The notes below the pieces were generated by a model. That model worked only from the letters and a program-made list of their open reading frames with translations, was not told the origin of the DNA and did not search any database. A stretch of 39,629 nt of DNA from assembly GCA_002409145.1 (NCBI GenBank), contig DHUL01000060.1, positions 7,020 to 46,648 on the forward strand, in the 5' to 3' direction. Each line of letters starts with the position of its first letter. Positions within the stretch are counted from its first letter, which is position 1. The position numbers and the translations under genes are program-made. Below, one piece after another: positions 16,770-26,344 of this stretch. Source of the stretch: Bacteroidales bacterium UBA5235 (GTDB lineage Bacteria; Bacteroidota; Bacteroidia; Bacteroidales; VadinHA17).

Positions 16770-17858
16770 ATGGAGTTCAGTATATACGACTTTTCATCAT
16801 TCACCGCCTGGATAGACAGCAGCCTGAGGGCATCAATGTCACCCGGCTGGGCTGTAGCGGTTGAGATGATCCTTATCGGGATAGCCATTCTGATATTCTA
16901 TGCCATAGTCGGGCTCTTCCTCGTTTACGCCGAGAGAAAGGTCTGCGCACTGATGCAGAACCGTCTGGGTCCCAACCGGGTGGGCCCCGGCGGCGTCTTC
17001 CAGACCATAGCTGACCTGGTCAAGCTCCTGTTCGTTGAACTGGTGCCTATAAAGAATGCTGACAGGGTTCTTTTCAACCTTGCGCCGTTCATTGTAATCG
17101 TTGCCTCCTTCATGGCAATAGGCGCGATCCCCTTTGCGAAGGGGCTGCAGGCAATAGACCTTAACATAGGCGTCTTTTACCTGATGGCCATCTCATCAAT
17201 GGGGGTCATCGGGGTGCTGCTGGCCGGCTGGGCGAGCAACAACAAGTACTCGCTCATCGGCGCAATGAGGAGCGGCGCACAGATCGTCAGCTACGAACTG
17301 TCAGTGGGCCTTGCCCTGGTAACGATGGTGGTTCTTGCCGGAACGATGCAGCTGTCGGAAATCATTGAAGGACAGAGATGGGGATGGTTCATCTTCAAGG
17401 GACATATCCCGGCTGTGATAGCATTTGTGATTTACATTATCGCTGGAACCGCCGAGACCAACAGGGGTCCGTTTGACCTGGCCGAAGCCGAATCTGAGCT
17501 CACAGCAGGCTACCATACCGAGTACTCCGGGATCAAGTTTGCATTTTTCTTCCTGGCAGAGTACATGAATATGTTCATTGTAGCAGCAATAGCAGCCACT
17601 GTATTCTTCGGAGGCTGGATGCCGTTCCATGTCTACGGCTGGGACGGATTCAACGCGGTGATGGACTTTATTCCTCCGTTTGTCTGGTTCCTTGCCAAGA
17701 CTTTCGGCGTTGTATTCCTCATGATGTGGCTCAAATGGACATTCCCGAGGCTCAGGATTGACCAGCTACTTACCCTGGAATGGAAATACCTTCTTCCCAT
17801 TAACATATTTAACCTCCTTCTTATGGCATTCCTGGTGCTTACGGGACTGCACTGGTAG
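16770..17858 (+). CDS. nuoH: Complex I subunit NuoH
   Basis: Membrane subunit joining the quinone site to the pumping arm. 362 residues with about eight hydrophobic helices. Diagnostic stretches are YAERKVCALMQNRLGPNRVG, WASNNKYSLIGAMR and the glutamate-rich ETNRGPFDLAEAESELTAGY loop. It follows nuoD by 21 bases, directly rather than after nuoEFG, which are absent. Confidence 0.97.
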   Translation: MEFSIYDFSSFTAWIDSSLRASMSPGWAVAVEMILIGIAILIFYAIVGLFLVYAERKVCALMQNRLGPNRVGPGGVFQTIADLVKLLFVELVPIKNADRVLFNLAPFIVIVASFMAIGAIPFAKGLQAIDLNIGVFYLMAISSMGVIGVLLAGWASNNKYSLIGAMRSGAQIVSYELSVGLALVTMVVLAGTMQLSEIIEGQRWGWFIFKGHIPAVIAFVIYIIAGTAETNRGPFDLAEAESELTAGYHTEYSGIKFAFFFLAEYMNMFIVAAIAATVFFGGWMPFHVYGWDGFNAVMDFIPPFVWFLAKTFGVVFLMMWLKWTFPRLRIDQLLTLEWKYLLPINIFNLLLMAFLVLTGLHW

Positions 17859-17885
17859 GAAGACATAAACAGTGACACACAGACA

Positions 17886-18365
17886 ATGAACAGTTTCACA
17901 GGATATTTCAGGGGTATATTCAACGGACTCAGGTCGCTGCTGCAGGGATTGGGTGTTACGGGAAAATACTTCTTCAAGCCCGGCACAACAGTCACGCAGC
18001 AGTACCCGGACAACCGGAAGGATCTGAAGATGTTTGACATGTTCAAGGGTGAGGTCATTATGCCTCACAACGATAAGAATGAACACAAGTGCACCGGATG
18101 CGGCATTTGTGAGATCAACTGCCCCAACGGCTCGATAGAAATCATATCTGCAACAATCGTCAACGAAGACGGCAGGAAGCAGAGGATCATAGACAAGCAT
18201 ATTTACCACCTGGGAATGTGCACCTTCTGCGGCCTCTGCATCAAGGCGTGCCCGTCAAAGGCGATTGAATTCGGTCAGGAGTTTGAACATGCCGTCTTTG
18301 ACCGCAGGAAACTTACGAAGGTGCTCAATCAGCCCGGTTCCAAAATCATGAAAGGAGTGGAATAA
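17886..18365 (+). CDS. nuoI: Complex I subunit NuoI
   Basis: Carries two 4Fe-4S clusters (N6a, N6b) in the arm leading to NuoB. Both ligand sets are complete: CTGCGICEINCP and CTFCGLCIKACP. At 159 residues the length is normal. In complexes lacking NuoEFG, this ferredoxin-like subunit is the likely electron entry point. The stop codon directly abuts the nuoJ start. Confidence 0.95.
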   Translation: MNSFTGYFRGIFNGLRSLLQGLGVTGKYFFKPGTTVTQQYPDNRKDLKMFDMFKGEVIMPHNDKNEHKCTGCGICEINCPNGSIEIISATIVNEDGRKQRIIDKHIYHLGMCTFCGLCIKACPSKAIEFGQEFEHAVFDRRKLTKVLNQPGSKIMKGVE

Positions 18366-18896
18366 ATGGAAGCAAAACAGATAATGTTCGCAATATTTGC
18401 TCTGGTAATAGTTGTGTTTTCCGTCCTTACTGTGACGAGCCGGAGGATACTGCGTGCTGCGGTATCACTTCTGATGGTGCTTATTGCCACGGCAGGCCTC
18501 TACTTTCTGCTGAGCTACCAGTTTATGGCTGCAGTGCAGCTGACACTCTATGCCGGCGGCATCGTGGTGCTGATAATCTTCTCAATACTGCTTACCAGCC
18601 AGATCAGCCACAAATTTGAGCGTATAGAGACGAAAAAGGCTTTATTCTCTGCACTGGCTGCCGTTGCCGGGGCAGTGGTGGTCATTACAACGATACTCAA
18701 CCATTCATTCTCCGCTGACTCCGCTGCAGCAGCAGAGGTAGACATGCATCTCATCGGCCACAGCCTGCTTGAGACAGGTCGTGACGGTTATGTTCTCCCG
18801 TTTGAAGTGATCTCGGTACTGCTGGTGGCAGCAATGATCGGGGCCATAGTGATTGCCAAGAAGGGCAGCCCGCACAAAGATGAACCCGCCAAATAA
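18366..18896 (+). CDS. nuoJ: Complex I subunit NuoJ
   Basis: Membrane subunit of 176 residues with about five helices; the stretch MAAVQLTLYAGGIVVLIIFSI holds the third-helix glycine-rich bulge typical of NuoJ. It begins at the base after the nuoI stop. The C-terminus ends in a short charged tail. Confidence 0.93.
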   Translation: MEAKQIMFAIFALVIVVFSVLTVTSRRILRAAVSLLMVLIATAGLYFLLSYQFMAAVQLTLYAGGIVVLIIFSILLTSQISHKFERIETKKALFSALAAVAGAVVVITTILNHSFSADSAAAAEVDMHLIGHSLLETGRDGYVLPFEVISVLLVAAMIGAIVIAKKGSPHKDEPAK

Positions 18897-18905
18897 AACA
18901 CGATA

Positions 18906-19229
18906 ATGATTATGAATTCAGGAATACCACTGGAGTTTTACCTCGTTCTTGCCACGGTAATGTTCTTTACCGGAATTTACGGTTTTCTTACCAGGAGGAA
19001 TCTGATAACCATGTTAATGTCAGTGGAGCTTATCCTCAACTCCGTAAATATCAATTTCATGGCATTCAACAGGTTTCTTTTCCCCGGGAAACTTGAAGGT
19101 CATTTCTTCAGCCTTTTCGTCATTGCCGTGGCAGCAGCGGAAGCGGCCGTTGCAATAGCCATTATCATCAACATTTACAGGAGATTTACAACCATAAATG
19201 TTGAGGATGTCAACCAAATGAAATACTGA
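18906..19229 (+). CDS. nuoK: Complex I subunit NuoK
   Basis: Small three-helix membrane subunit, 107 residues. The conserved helix-2 glutamate is in MSVELILNSVNINFMAF and helix 3 has AAAEAAVAIAIIINIYR with its glutamate, both needed for ion movement. The start may be 18906 or the second ATG at 18912; the mature sequence is unaffected. Confidence 0.94.
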   Translation: MIMNSGIPLEFYLVLATVMFFTGIYGFLTRRNLITMLMSVELILNSVNINFMAFNRFLFPGKLEGHFFSLFVIAVAAAEAAVAIAIIINIYRRFTTINVEDVNQMKY

Positions 19230-19242
19230 TAACAGTAAAGAA

Positions 19243-21165
19243 ATGATGACTGATTTCGGATATACAACCTGGATACTGATAATTCCCTTTGTCACATTCC
19301 TGATACTGAGCCTGTTCGGCATGAAGCTGAAAGGACTTCCCGCCGGTCTGACAGGCACTGTTGCTCTCGGGTTGGTGACTTTCCTCTCCTACTTTACAGC
19401 AATAACTTACTTCACCGGAGGCGGCATCTCAGGCGGTAGCTTTCAGAAGATAGTAGCTGCAAACGCAGTCTGGCTTAACCTTTCAGACCATCTGCACATT
19501 GATATGGGTGTTCTCCTTGACCCAATCTCGGTTATGATGCTTGTCGTAATCAGCACTGTGTCATTCATGGTCCACATATACAGCCTTGGATACATGAAAG
19601 GAGAAAAAGGATTTGAACGCTACTATGCCTTCCTCTCTCTCTTCACCTTCTCAATGATGGGCCTGGTGGTTGCCACCAATATCTTTCAGATGTACATATT
19701 CTGGGAGCTGGTGGGAGTTTCATCATACCTCCTTATCGGCTTTTATTATGACCGACCCAGTGCCGTTGCAGCCTCAAAAAAGGCCTTTATTGTCACAAGG
19801 TTCGCAGATATGGGATTCCTGGTGGGGATACTATTACTGTCATTTACGACAAAAACCTTTGATTTTGTGACTCTTACTGATATCAACGGGCCTGCGATAG
19901 CCAGCAAAGGCGGGGCAGTTTTCCTGGGGATGTCTCTGATGACATGGTCAATGATCTTCATTTTCATGGGCGGTGCAGGTAAATCTGCAATGTTTCCGCT
20001 GCACATATGGCTTCCTGATGCCATGGAGGGTCCGACACCTGTCTCGGCCCTCATCCATGCCGCAACAATGGTTGTGGCAGGAGTATTCCTGGTGGCCAGG
20101 ATGTTCCCGGTTTACTATTTTGCTGCACCCGAAGCCCTGCAAATTATTGCATGGGTGGGTGCTGTTTCATCGCTGTTTGCGGCAATAATTGCTCTTACCC
20201 AGACTGATATCAAGAGGGTCCTCGCCTACTCTACCATATCACAGATCGGTTACATGATCTTCAGCCTCGGGGTGTCAGGCTACGGCGGTCACGACGGACT
20301 TGGATTCATGGCTTCAAACTGGCATCTTTTCAACCATGCAATGTTCAAGGCACTGCTCTTCCTGGGTGCAGGCTCGGTGATACATGCCGTGCACAGCAAT
20401 GACATGAAGGATATGGGAGGACTCAGGCGTTACATGCCTGTCACAAACATTACCTTCCTGATTGCATGCCTTACAATTGCAGGTGTGCCTCCCCTCTCCG
20501 GCTTCTTCAGCAAGGATGAGATACTGACTGCCGCTCTTCATCACAACAAGATTCTCTTCGCAATTGAATATGCCGTTGCAGGACTGACAGCCTTCTACAT
20601 GTTCAGGCTTTATTTCTCTGTATTCCATGGCGTTGACAGACACTATCATCATACTCCCCATGAATCTCCTGCAACCATGACGGTTCCGCTTGTAATACTG
20701 GCTGCCGGATCTGTCTTTGCGGGATTTCTTCCCTTCAGCAGCCTTGTCACCTCGGATGGTGTTCCCTTCGAGTCACACATTGAGTGGGGTGTGGCTATAC
20801 CCTCGGTGGCCATCGGCCTTCTGGGCATCGGCCTCGCATGGGTGATGTACAGAAAGGAGACAACCCTGCCTGACCGGATGACATCACTGTTCAGGCACAG
20901 TTATAAGTGGGCATACAACAAGTTCTACATAGATGAAGTCTATATCTTCATTACAAAGAAGGTGATATTCAGGCATATCTCCCACCCGGTTGCATGGTTT
21001 GACAGGCATATTGTTGATGGCACCATGAACGGAATCGCCTATGTGACACAGTCAGTATCATCCATGATAAAGGGATTGCAGTCGGGCCAGCTTCAGAAAT
21101 ACGGGTATGTCTTCATCTCCGGGGTAATTGCCCTTGTAATAGCCTTTATTTACCTGGTAAAGTAG
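19243..21165 (+). CDS. nuoL: Complex I subunit NuoL
   Basis: Largest antiporter-like pumping subunit; 640 residues with many hydrophobic helices and the long C-terminal lateral helix region. Conserved features include LLDPISVMMLVVISTVSFMVH near the N-terminus, FWELVGVSSYLLIGFYYDRP, GKSAMFPLHIWLPDAMEGPT and NWHLFNHAMFKALLFLGAGS. An ATG three bases on (19246) is an equal start. Confidence 0.97.
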   Translation: MMTDFGYTTWILIIPFVTFLILSLFGMKLKGLPAGLTGTVALGLVTFLSYFTAITYFTGGGISGGSFQKIVAANAVWLNLSDHLHIDMGVLLDPISVMMLVVISTVSFMVHIYSLGYMKGEKGFERYYAFLSLFTFSMMGLVVATNIFQMYIFWELVGVSSYLLIGFYYDRPSAVAASKKAFIVTRFADMGFLVGILLLSFTTKTFDFVTLTDINGPAIASKGGAVFLGMSLMTWSMIFIFMGGAGKSAMFPLHIWLPDAMEGPTPVSALIHAATMVVAGVFLVARMFPVYYFAAPEALQIIAWVGAVSSLFAAIIALTQTDIKRVLAYSTISQIGYMIFSLGVSGYGGHDGLGFMASNWHLFNHAMFKALLFLGAGSVIHAVHSNDMKDMGGLRRYMPVTNITFLIACLTIAGVPPLSGFFSKDEILTAALHHNKILFAIEYAVAGLTAFYMFRLYFSVFHGVDRHYHHTPHESPATMTVPLVILAAGSVFAGFLPFSSLVTSDGVPFESHIEWGVAIPSVAIGLLGIGLAWVMYRKETTLPDRMTSLFRHSYKWAYNKFYIDEVYIFITKKVIFRHISHPVAWFDRHIVDGTMNGIAYVTQSVSSMIKGLQSGQLQKYGYVFISGVIALVIAFIYLVK

Positions 21166-21194
21166 TAACAACAAGCAGAAATAAATAAGACATC

Positions 21195-22685
21195 ATGAAT
21201 ATTCTATCCTGGCTGGTAATAATTCCGCTGCTGACAATAACCGGAATCCTGCTTGTAAAAGATGCCCGGCAGACAAAGATTGTCTCTGCAATTGGCATGG
21301 GGATCCAGCTTATAGTTGCCTTCGTCATTGTGTTCATGTACATCAGCCTCCGTAAGAGCGGCAACACTGATGAAATGGTGCTGATGAGCAGCTTTGAATG
21401 GTTTAAGAGCCTCAATATTTACTATACAGTCGGTGTTGACGGCATCTCCGTGGCGATGATCGCCCTTACGGCCGTAGTTGTATTTGCAGGGATCTTTGCA
21501 TCATGGGAAATGGAAGACCTGAAGAAGGAGTTCTTCATCTCGCTTATCCTTCTTGCTACCGGTGTGTTCGGCTTTTTCATCTCGCTTGACCTGTTCACGA
21601 TGTTCCTCTTCTACGAGGTGGCAGTGATCCCGATGTACATCCTTATCGGTATCTGGGGCAGCGGCCCGAAGGAGTACTCAGCCATGAAGCTGACACTGAT
21701 GCTTATGGGCGGATCTGCCCTCCTTATGGTGGGCCTTTTCGGGATATATTTCAACTCCGCTCCCGACGGTGGTGAACTCACCTTCAACATACTCGAGATA
21801 TCAAAGATCACTATTCCCATAGAGGCACAGAGGTGGTTTTTCCCCTTCACATTTGTAGGATTTGGTGTACTGGGAGCTCTGTTCCCGCTTCACACCTGGT
21901 CACCTGACGGTCATTCTTCAGCCCCTACTGCAGTATCAATGCTTCATGCCGGCGTACTGATGAAACTCGGAGGCTACGGTGCATTCAGGGTTGCAATGTT
22001 CCTGATGCCCGAGGCAGCATCGGAGATGGCCTGGATATTCATAATACTTACCACAATCAGTGTTGTTTACGGCGCCTTCGGCGCGATTGTCCAGAAGGAC
22101 CTCAAATACATAAACGCCTACTCCTCGGTGAGTCACTGCGGGATGGTGCTCTTTGCGGTTCTGATGATGAACCGCACCGCGATGACCGGTGCTGTCATCC
22201 AGATGATCTCCCACGGACTGATGACGGCACTCTTCTTTGCACTGATAGGCATGATATACGGAAGAACACATACCAGGATGATCAACGAGATGGGCGGGCT
22301 GATGAAGGTGATACCATTCCTTGGCGTGGCTTATGTAATAGCAGGTCTTGCCTCACTGGGACTGCCGGGTCTCAGCGGTTTCGTCGCCGAAATGAATATT
22401 TTCTTCGGTGCATTTGAACATCCCGACACCTTCCACAGGGTGGCAACAATAATTGCTATTTCATCAATAGTGATCACGGCAGTTTACATTCTGAGAGTCG
22501 TGGCCATCCTGCTGCTGGGGCCGATCAGGGACAACCACTACATCAGCCTCGGCGATGCAAAATGGTATGAAAAACTGTCCCTGCTGACACTTATTGCCGG
22601 AATAGTATACATAGGCATAGCCCCGCTGGGACTCTCGAACATCATCCGTGAAAGTCTGCTGCCGATAATAGACAAGATATTGTAA
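21195..22685 (+). CDS. nuoM: Complex I subunit NuoM
   Basis: Second antiporter-like pumping subunit, 496 residues with about 14 helices. Features are YTVGVDGISVAMIALTA, FYEVAVIPMYILIGIWG, FGVLGALFPLHTWSPDGHSS and the YINAYSSVSHCGMVL segment. It starts 29 bases after nuoL. Confidence 0.97.
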   Translation: MNILSWLVIIPLLTITGILLVKDARQTKIVSAIGMGIQLIVAFVIVFMYISLRKSGNTDEMVLMSSFEWFKSLNIYYTVGVDGISVAMIALTAVVVFAGIFASWEMEDLKKEFFISLILLATGVFGFFISLDLFTMFLFYEVAVIPMYILIGIWGSGPKEYSAMKLTLMLMGGSALLMVGLFGIYFNSAPDGGELTFNILEISKITIPIEAQRWFFPFTFVGFGVLGALFPLHTWSPDGHSSAPTAVSMLHAGVLMKLGGYGAFRVAMFLMPEAASEMAWIFIILTTISVVYGAFGAIVQKDLKYINAYSSVSHCGMVLFAVLMMNRTAMTGAVIQMISHGLMTALFFALIGMIYGRTHTRMINEMGGLMKVIPFLGVAYVIAGLASLGLPGLSGFVAEMNIFFGAFEHPDTFHRVATIIAISSIVITAVYILRVVAILLLGPIRDNHYISLGDAKWYEKLSLLTLIAGIVYIGIAPLGLSNIIRESLLPIIDKIL

Positions 22686-22722
22686 AACAACCATATACAG
22701 GAATATCCTTAAACCTGCAGAA

Positions 22723-24144
22723 ATGAATCCTGAAAGCTTTATGATAATGCGCCACGAGCTGGTTCTGACCCTTGCCTTTGTTTTCATACTGGTAGCAGAG
22801 GTTTTTACCGGCGAGAGGAACAAGGAAAAGATAAAGAGCATAGCAGTAGCACTGTTCGCCATAGTGACCGCCGCCGGATTCCTGCCGGCAGCAACGGGCT
22901 CGCTATTCGGCGGCATGTACGAGGCAAGCGGTACCACAACCCTCATGAAGAATATCCTGAACATAGGAACGCTGATAGTACTCATCCAGTCATATACGTG
23001 GCTTGGAAGGCCTGAAAACAGGGACAGGATCCATGAGTATTTCCTGCTTTTGATCTCAACGCTGATCGGGATGAATTTCATGATATCATCAGGACACTTC
23101 CTGATGTTTTATCTCGGGATAGAACTGGCAACAATTCCTCTGGCAGCCCTCGCGGCCTATGACAGGTATCAGAACAGGTCAGCCGAGGCAGGGATAAAAC
23201 TGATACTCATTTCAACCCTCTCCTCAGGCATTCTTCTTTTCGGCCTTTCAATGATCTACGGGGTAACCGGTTCACTTTATTTCCCTGAAGTGGCAGCAAA
23301 ACTGACCTCTGTACCCCTGGTGATCATGGGCTTCATCTTCTTCTTTGCAGGAATGGGTTTCAAGATGTCACTCGTTCCGTTCCATCTCTGGACCGCAGAC
23401 GTTTACGAAGGCGCCCCTGTAAATGTAACATCTTATCTTTCTGTGATCAGCAAGGGTGCTGCAGCCTTCATATTCATCATCATCCTTTTCAGGGTGTTCC
23501 CGGTTATCTCCATGACCTGGGAGAAGGTGATATGGGTTATAGCAGTAATGACGATAACCATAGGTAACCTGTTCGCCCTCAGGCAGAAAAACATGAAGAG
23601 ATTTCTCGCCTTTTCCTCCATTGCACAGGCCGGTTTCTTCCTTTTGGGATTTATCGGCGGGAACAGGCTCGGGATGACCACCGTCATCTATTATGCCCTT
23701 ATCTACATCTTTTCCAACCTGGCTGCATTCGGCGTGGTGTCGGTAATTGCCGAGAAGACCGGAAAGGAGAACATGGATGACTATGACGGGCTCTACAGGA
23801 CCAACCCTGGCCTGAGCATCACGCTGATGCTTGCAATGTTTTCACTCGCAGGCATTCCACCGGTGGCAGGGTTCTTCGGAAAGTTCTTTCTATTTGTGGC
23901 TGCTGCCGAAAAAGGGTTCTATGTACTGGTGACTATCGCCGTACTTAATACAATCATAGCACTATACTATTACCTGCTTGTTGTCAAGGCGATGTTCATC
24001 AACAAGAGCGAGGCACCGATTGCATCATTCAGGAGCGATTTCATGCAGAAGCTGGGGCTTGCAATATGTATCGCAGGTATAGTCGTGACCGGATTTGCAA
24101 GCGGCCTCTTCGAAATGATCAGAAACTTAAGCTACGGCATCTAA
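22723..24144 (+). CDS. nuoN: Complex I subunit NuoN
   Basis: Third antiporter-like pumping subunit, 473 residues with about 14 helices. Features are MFYLGIELATIPLAALAAYDR with the helix-5 glutamate, GFKMSLVPFHLWTADVYEGAP and FLAFSSIAQAGFFLLGF. It is the last recognised complex I gene; a small unknown gene follows 13 bases later. Confidence 0.96.
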   Translation: MNPESFMIMRHELVLTLAFVFILVAEVFTGERNKEKIKSIAVALFAIVTAAGFLPAATGSLFGGMYEASGTTTLMKNILNIGTLIVLIQSYTWLGRPENRDRIHEYFLLLISTLIGMNFMISSGHFLMFYLGIELATIPLAALAAYDRYQNRSAEAGIKLILISTLSSGILLFGLSMIYGVTGSLYFPEVAAKLTSVPLVIMGFIFFFAGMGFKMSLVPFHLWTADVYEGAPVNVTSYLSVISKGAAAFIFIIILFRVFPVISMTWEKVIWVIAVMTITIGNLFALRQKNMKRFLAFSSIAQAGFFLLGFIGGNRLGMTTVIYYALIYIFSNLAAFGVVSVIAEKTGKENMDDYDGLYRTNPGLSITLMLAMFSLAGIPPVAGFFGKFFLFVAAAEKGFYVLVTIAVLNTIIALYYYLLVVKAMFINKSEAPIASFRSDFMQKLGLAICIAGIVVTGFASGLFEMIRNLSYGI

Positions 24145-24157
24145 ACATGGAAGAATC

Positions 24158-24514
24158 ATGGCATCACTTACTTCTGCAAAACATATAACCGGCGAGATAG
24201 ACGGCATCAGGTGCACAATTATTGAGAGCAATGTCCCGAAAGCCAGGATGGAATTCCTGAAGGAACTCATGACCTGCAACAGGCTTGAGGTCATGGTCAG
24301 GGAGGAGGCGCGGACCGATGAGACGTCAGAGCCTTTTTATACCATCGGCGTGACCAATCTTGTCTTCAATCCGGTCTATGCCATCTATGAGCGCACCTTG
24401 CACAAGCCCGATGGCACTGTTGTCACCCCGGCATGGTACAGACAGCTTGGAGGTGATACGGAAGTGCCTTACTACATGTATGGAAAGACGCTGATCGTTG
24501 ACCTGTACGAGTAG
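24158..24514 (+). CDS. Unknown small soluble protein at the end of the nuo operon
   Basis: 118 residues; no family recognised. It has no signal peptide, membrane helix or cysteine cluster (two isolated cysteines only). The sequence alternates likely strands and turns: TGEIDGIRCTIIES at the start, LMTCNRLEVMVREEARTD in the middle, FYTIGVTNLVFNPVYAIYER and a C-terminal YGKTLIVDLYE. Only 13 bases separate it from nuoN and no terminator lies between, so it is very likely on the nuo mRNA. It could be an assembly or accessory factor for complex I, or an unrelated rider; the sequence does not say. Confidence 0.75.
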   Translation: MASLTSAKHITGEIDGIRCTIIESNVPKARMEFLKELMTCNRLEVMVREEARTDETSEPFYTIGVTNLVFNPVYAIYERTLHKPDGTVVTPAWYRQLGGDTEVPYYMYGKTLIVDLYE

Positions 24515-24561
24515 GTCCTGCCCGGGTTTACCACATCGGGGCTTCTGAACCTGAACCGCCA

Positions 24562-24575
24562 AAAACCGCGGTTTT
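24562..24575. repeat. 14-bp perfect palindrome between convergent genes
   Basis: AAAACCGCGGTTTT lies between the end of the nuo operon and the end of the Smr gene. With no loop it makes a poor hairpin, but its A/T flanks and position suggest a weak two-way terminator. Confidence 0.35.
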
Positions 24576-24652
24576 AACTGGCTTTCCCACCATCACGAAA
24601 ACATGTACCTGTTTCTGCTGTCATAGGTCATGGCTGATGTACACCATATTTG

Positions 24653-25018
24653 CTACTTCCTGATTGTCACTATGGTAGCGCCATTATAGCCATACCTGGC
24701 GAAGGGTGCGTCATGGCAGGTGCAGGAAGGATAGCCAGCCGCGACGACGGCACGTAATGCCTCCCTCAGCCTGCCGCTGCCGGCGCCGTGAATGAAGATT
24801 ATCTCCTTCTCTCCTGCTCTCATGGCGCTGTTCAGTTCACCCCTAACCCGCGCAAGCTGGCGGTCAAGGGTTTCCGGGCCTGTATGACCTGACGGCAGGT
24901 GAAGGTCTACTTCCCTGGCCGCCCTTCCGGAACTTCCCGGACTGGAAGAGTTACCTGGCCCTGATACCCCGGCCTGCCTGCCACCCTGTGCATTCCTGCT
25001 GTTCCGTCTCCTTTTCAT
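24653..25018 (-). CDS. Short Smr-domain protein
   Basis: 121 residues. The C-terminal 85 residues are an Smr domain, known from MutS2 tails and stand-alone nucleases: the N-terminal DLHLP motif (near 38-42) and the HGAGSGRLREAL motif (near 75) are both present. The first 35 residues are basic and low-complexity (KRRRNSRN, then Gly/Ser-rich). Bacteroidetes often have a larger DUF2027-type protein ending in such a domain; here only the Smr part with a basic tail remains. The role is probably nucleic-acid binding or cleavage. It is divergent from queA. Confidence 0.8.
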   Translation of the reverse strand: MKRRRNSRNAQGGRQAGVSGPGNSSSPGSSGRAAREVDLHLPSGHTGPETLDRQLARVRGELNSAMRAGEKEIIFIHGAGSGRLREALRAVVAAGYPSCTCHDAPFARYGYNGATIVTIRK

Positions 25019-25123
25019 GATTGGTCAACTGATCTCAAAATTAGCTATTTTTGCCCGTCCGGAAAAGACTGTAAGGAGCCCGGGCCCTGATGGAGGCTCC
25101 TGGTGCGCTCTTCCGGTGAGAAA

Positions 25124-26344
25124 ATGAAAAACAACTTCGGAAACATACGGATAGCTGACTACACCTACGACCTGCCCCCTGAGAGGATAGCCAGGTATCC
25201 TCTTCCGGAAAGGGACCGGTCAAAGCTGCTGGTGTGGGACGGCTGTAACATCAGCGATCATATTTTCAGTGAGTTTCCCGCTCTTGCCGGCTGTGAGAGC
25301 CTGCTTGTCTTCAACAACACCAGGGTCATACGCGCCCGGCTGATATTCAGGAAAGAGAGCGGTGCCGCAGTTGAAGTATTCTGTCTTGAACCGCACAACC
25401 CTGTAGAATTCTCAATGAACCTGGCATCAGACGGACCCGTTGAATGGAAGTGCCTTGTCGGCAACCTGAAAAGGTGGAAGCATGGGATGCTTGAGTCGCG
25501 CTTCGTACATGATGGAAGGGAATGTACCCTCAGCGCGGAAAGGACCGGCACTGCCGGTGACACCATTATTGTAAAATTCAGATGGAATGAGAGCACTCTC
25601 TCCTTTGCCGGTGTATTAGAGTGCCTGGGCCATATGCCCATACCTCCCTATCTCGACAGGGATGACGAGGAGAGTGACGTTTCAACATACCAGACCACAT
25701 ACGCACGCATAAACGGGTCAGTGGCTGCCCCTACTGCCGGACTCCATTTTACGCCTTCAGTGCTTGCCGGACTTGATTCTGCAGGCATTGAACGGGCGGA
25801 GGTGACTCTTCATGTCAGTGCCGGAACGTTCAGGCCGGTGAAATCAGAGCTGATCTGTGACCATATGATGCACAGCGAGCACTTTTTTGTCTCAAAACAG
25901 ACGTTGGAACGCCTCAGAGGCAGGAAAATAACTGCGGTGGGCACTACCACCGTCCGCACCCTCGAGAGCCTCTACTGGCTCGGATTGAGCCTTTTTGAAG
26001 GCATGGGATCCAAAGACGGAATCCTCTCCGTCTCACAATGGGAACCTTATGAAAAGGAGGGTGAAATTGATACAGCTGTTGCAATTGACTGCCTCCTGGC
26101 TGAACTGGAAAGGAGCGGCAGAGATACACTGGAGGCCCGCACTGACATCATAATTGTTCCAGGTTACAGGTTCAGGATGGTCAGCAGCATGCTGACAAAC
26201 TTCCACCAGCCACACAGTACCCTGCTGCTGCTGGTTGCTGCCTTTGCCGGGGAGACCTGGAGAAAACTATATGACCATGCCCTGGCCTCCGGCTACCGTT
26301 TCCTGAGTTACGGCGACAGCATGCTGCTCGCTCCCCGAAACTGA
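25124..26344 (+). CDS. queA: S-adenosylmethionine:tRNA ribosyltransferase-isomerase QueA
   Basis: Transfers the ribosyl part of SAM to preQ1 at tRNA position 34 and isomerises it to epoxyqueuosine. Family segments are DYTYDLPPERIARYP at the start, LLVFNNTRVIRARL, GSVAAPTAGLHFT, VTLHVSAGTFRPVK and the C-terminal LTNFHQPHSTLLLLVAAF. I chose the ATG at 25124 (406 residues) over an in-frame GTG at 25103, because family likeness starts only after it. Single-gene unit. Confidence 0.95.
   Translation: MKNNFGNIRIADYTYDLPPERIARYPLPERDRSKLLVWDGCNISDHIFSEFPALAGCESLLVFNNTRVIRARLIFRKESGAAVEVFCLEPHNPVEFSMNLASDGPVEWKCLVGNLKRWKHGMLESRFVHDGRECTLSAERTGTAGDTIIVKFRWNESTLSFAGVLECLGHMPIPPYLDRDDEESDVSTYQTTYARINGSVAAPTAGLHFTPSVLAGLDSAGIERAEVTLHVSAGTFRPVKSELICDHMMHSEHFFVSKQTLERLRGRKITAVGTTTVRTLESLYWLGLSLFEGMGSKDGILSVSQWEPYEKEGEIDTAVAIDCLLAELERSGRDTLEARTDIIIVPGYRFRMVSSMLTNFHQPHSTLLLLVAAFAGETWRKLYDHALASGYRFLSYGDSMLLAPRN

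Noticed and set aside
24562..24575. Strong rho-independent terminator
   Set aside because: The palindrome has no loop and any hairpin would lose its central GC pairs; kept only as a palindrome with weak terminator potential.
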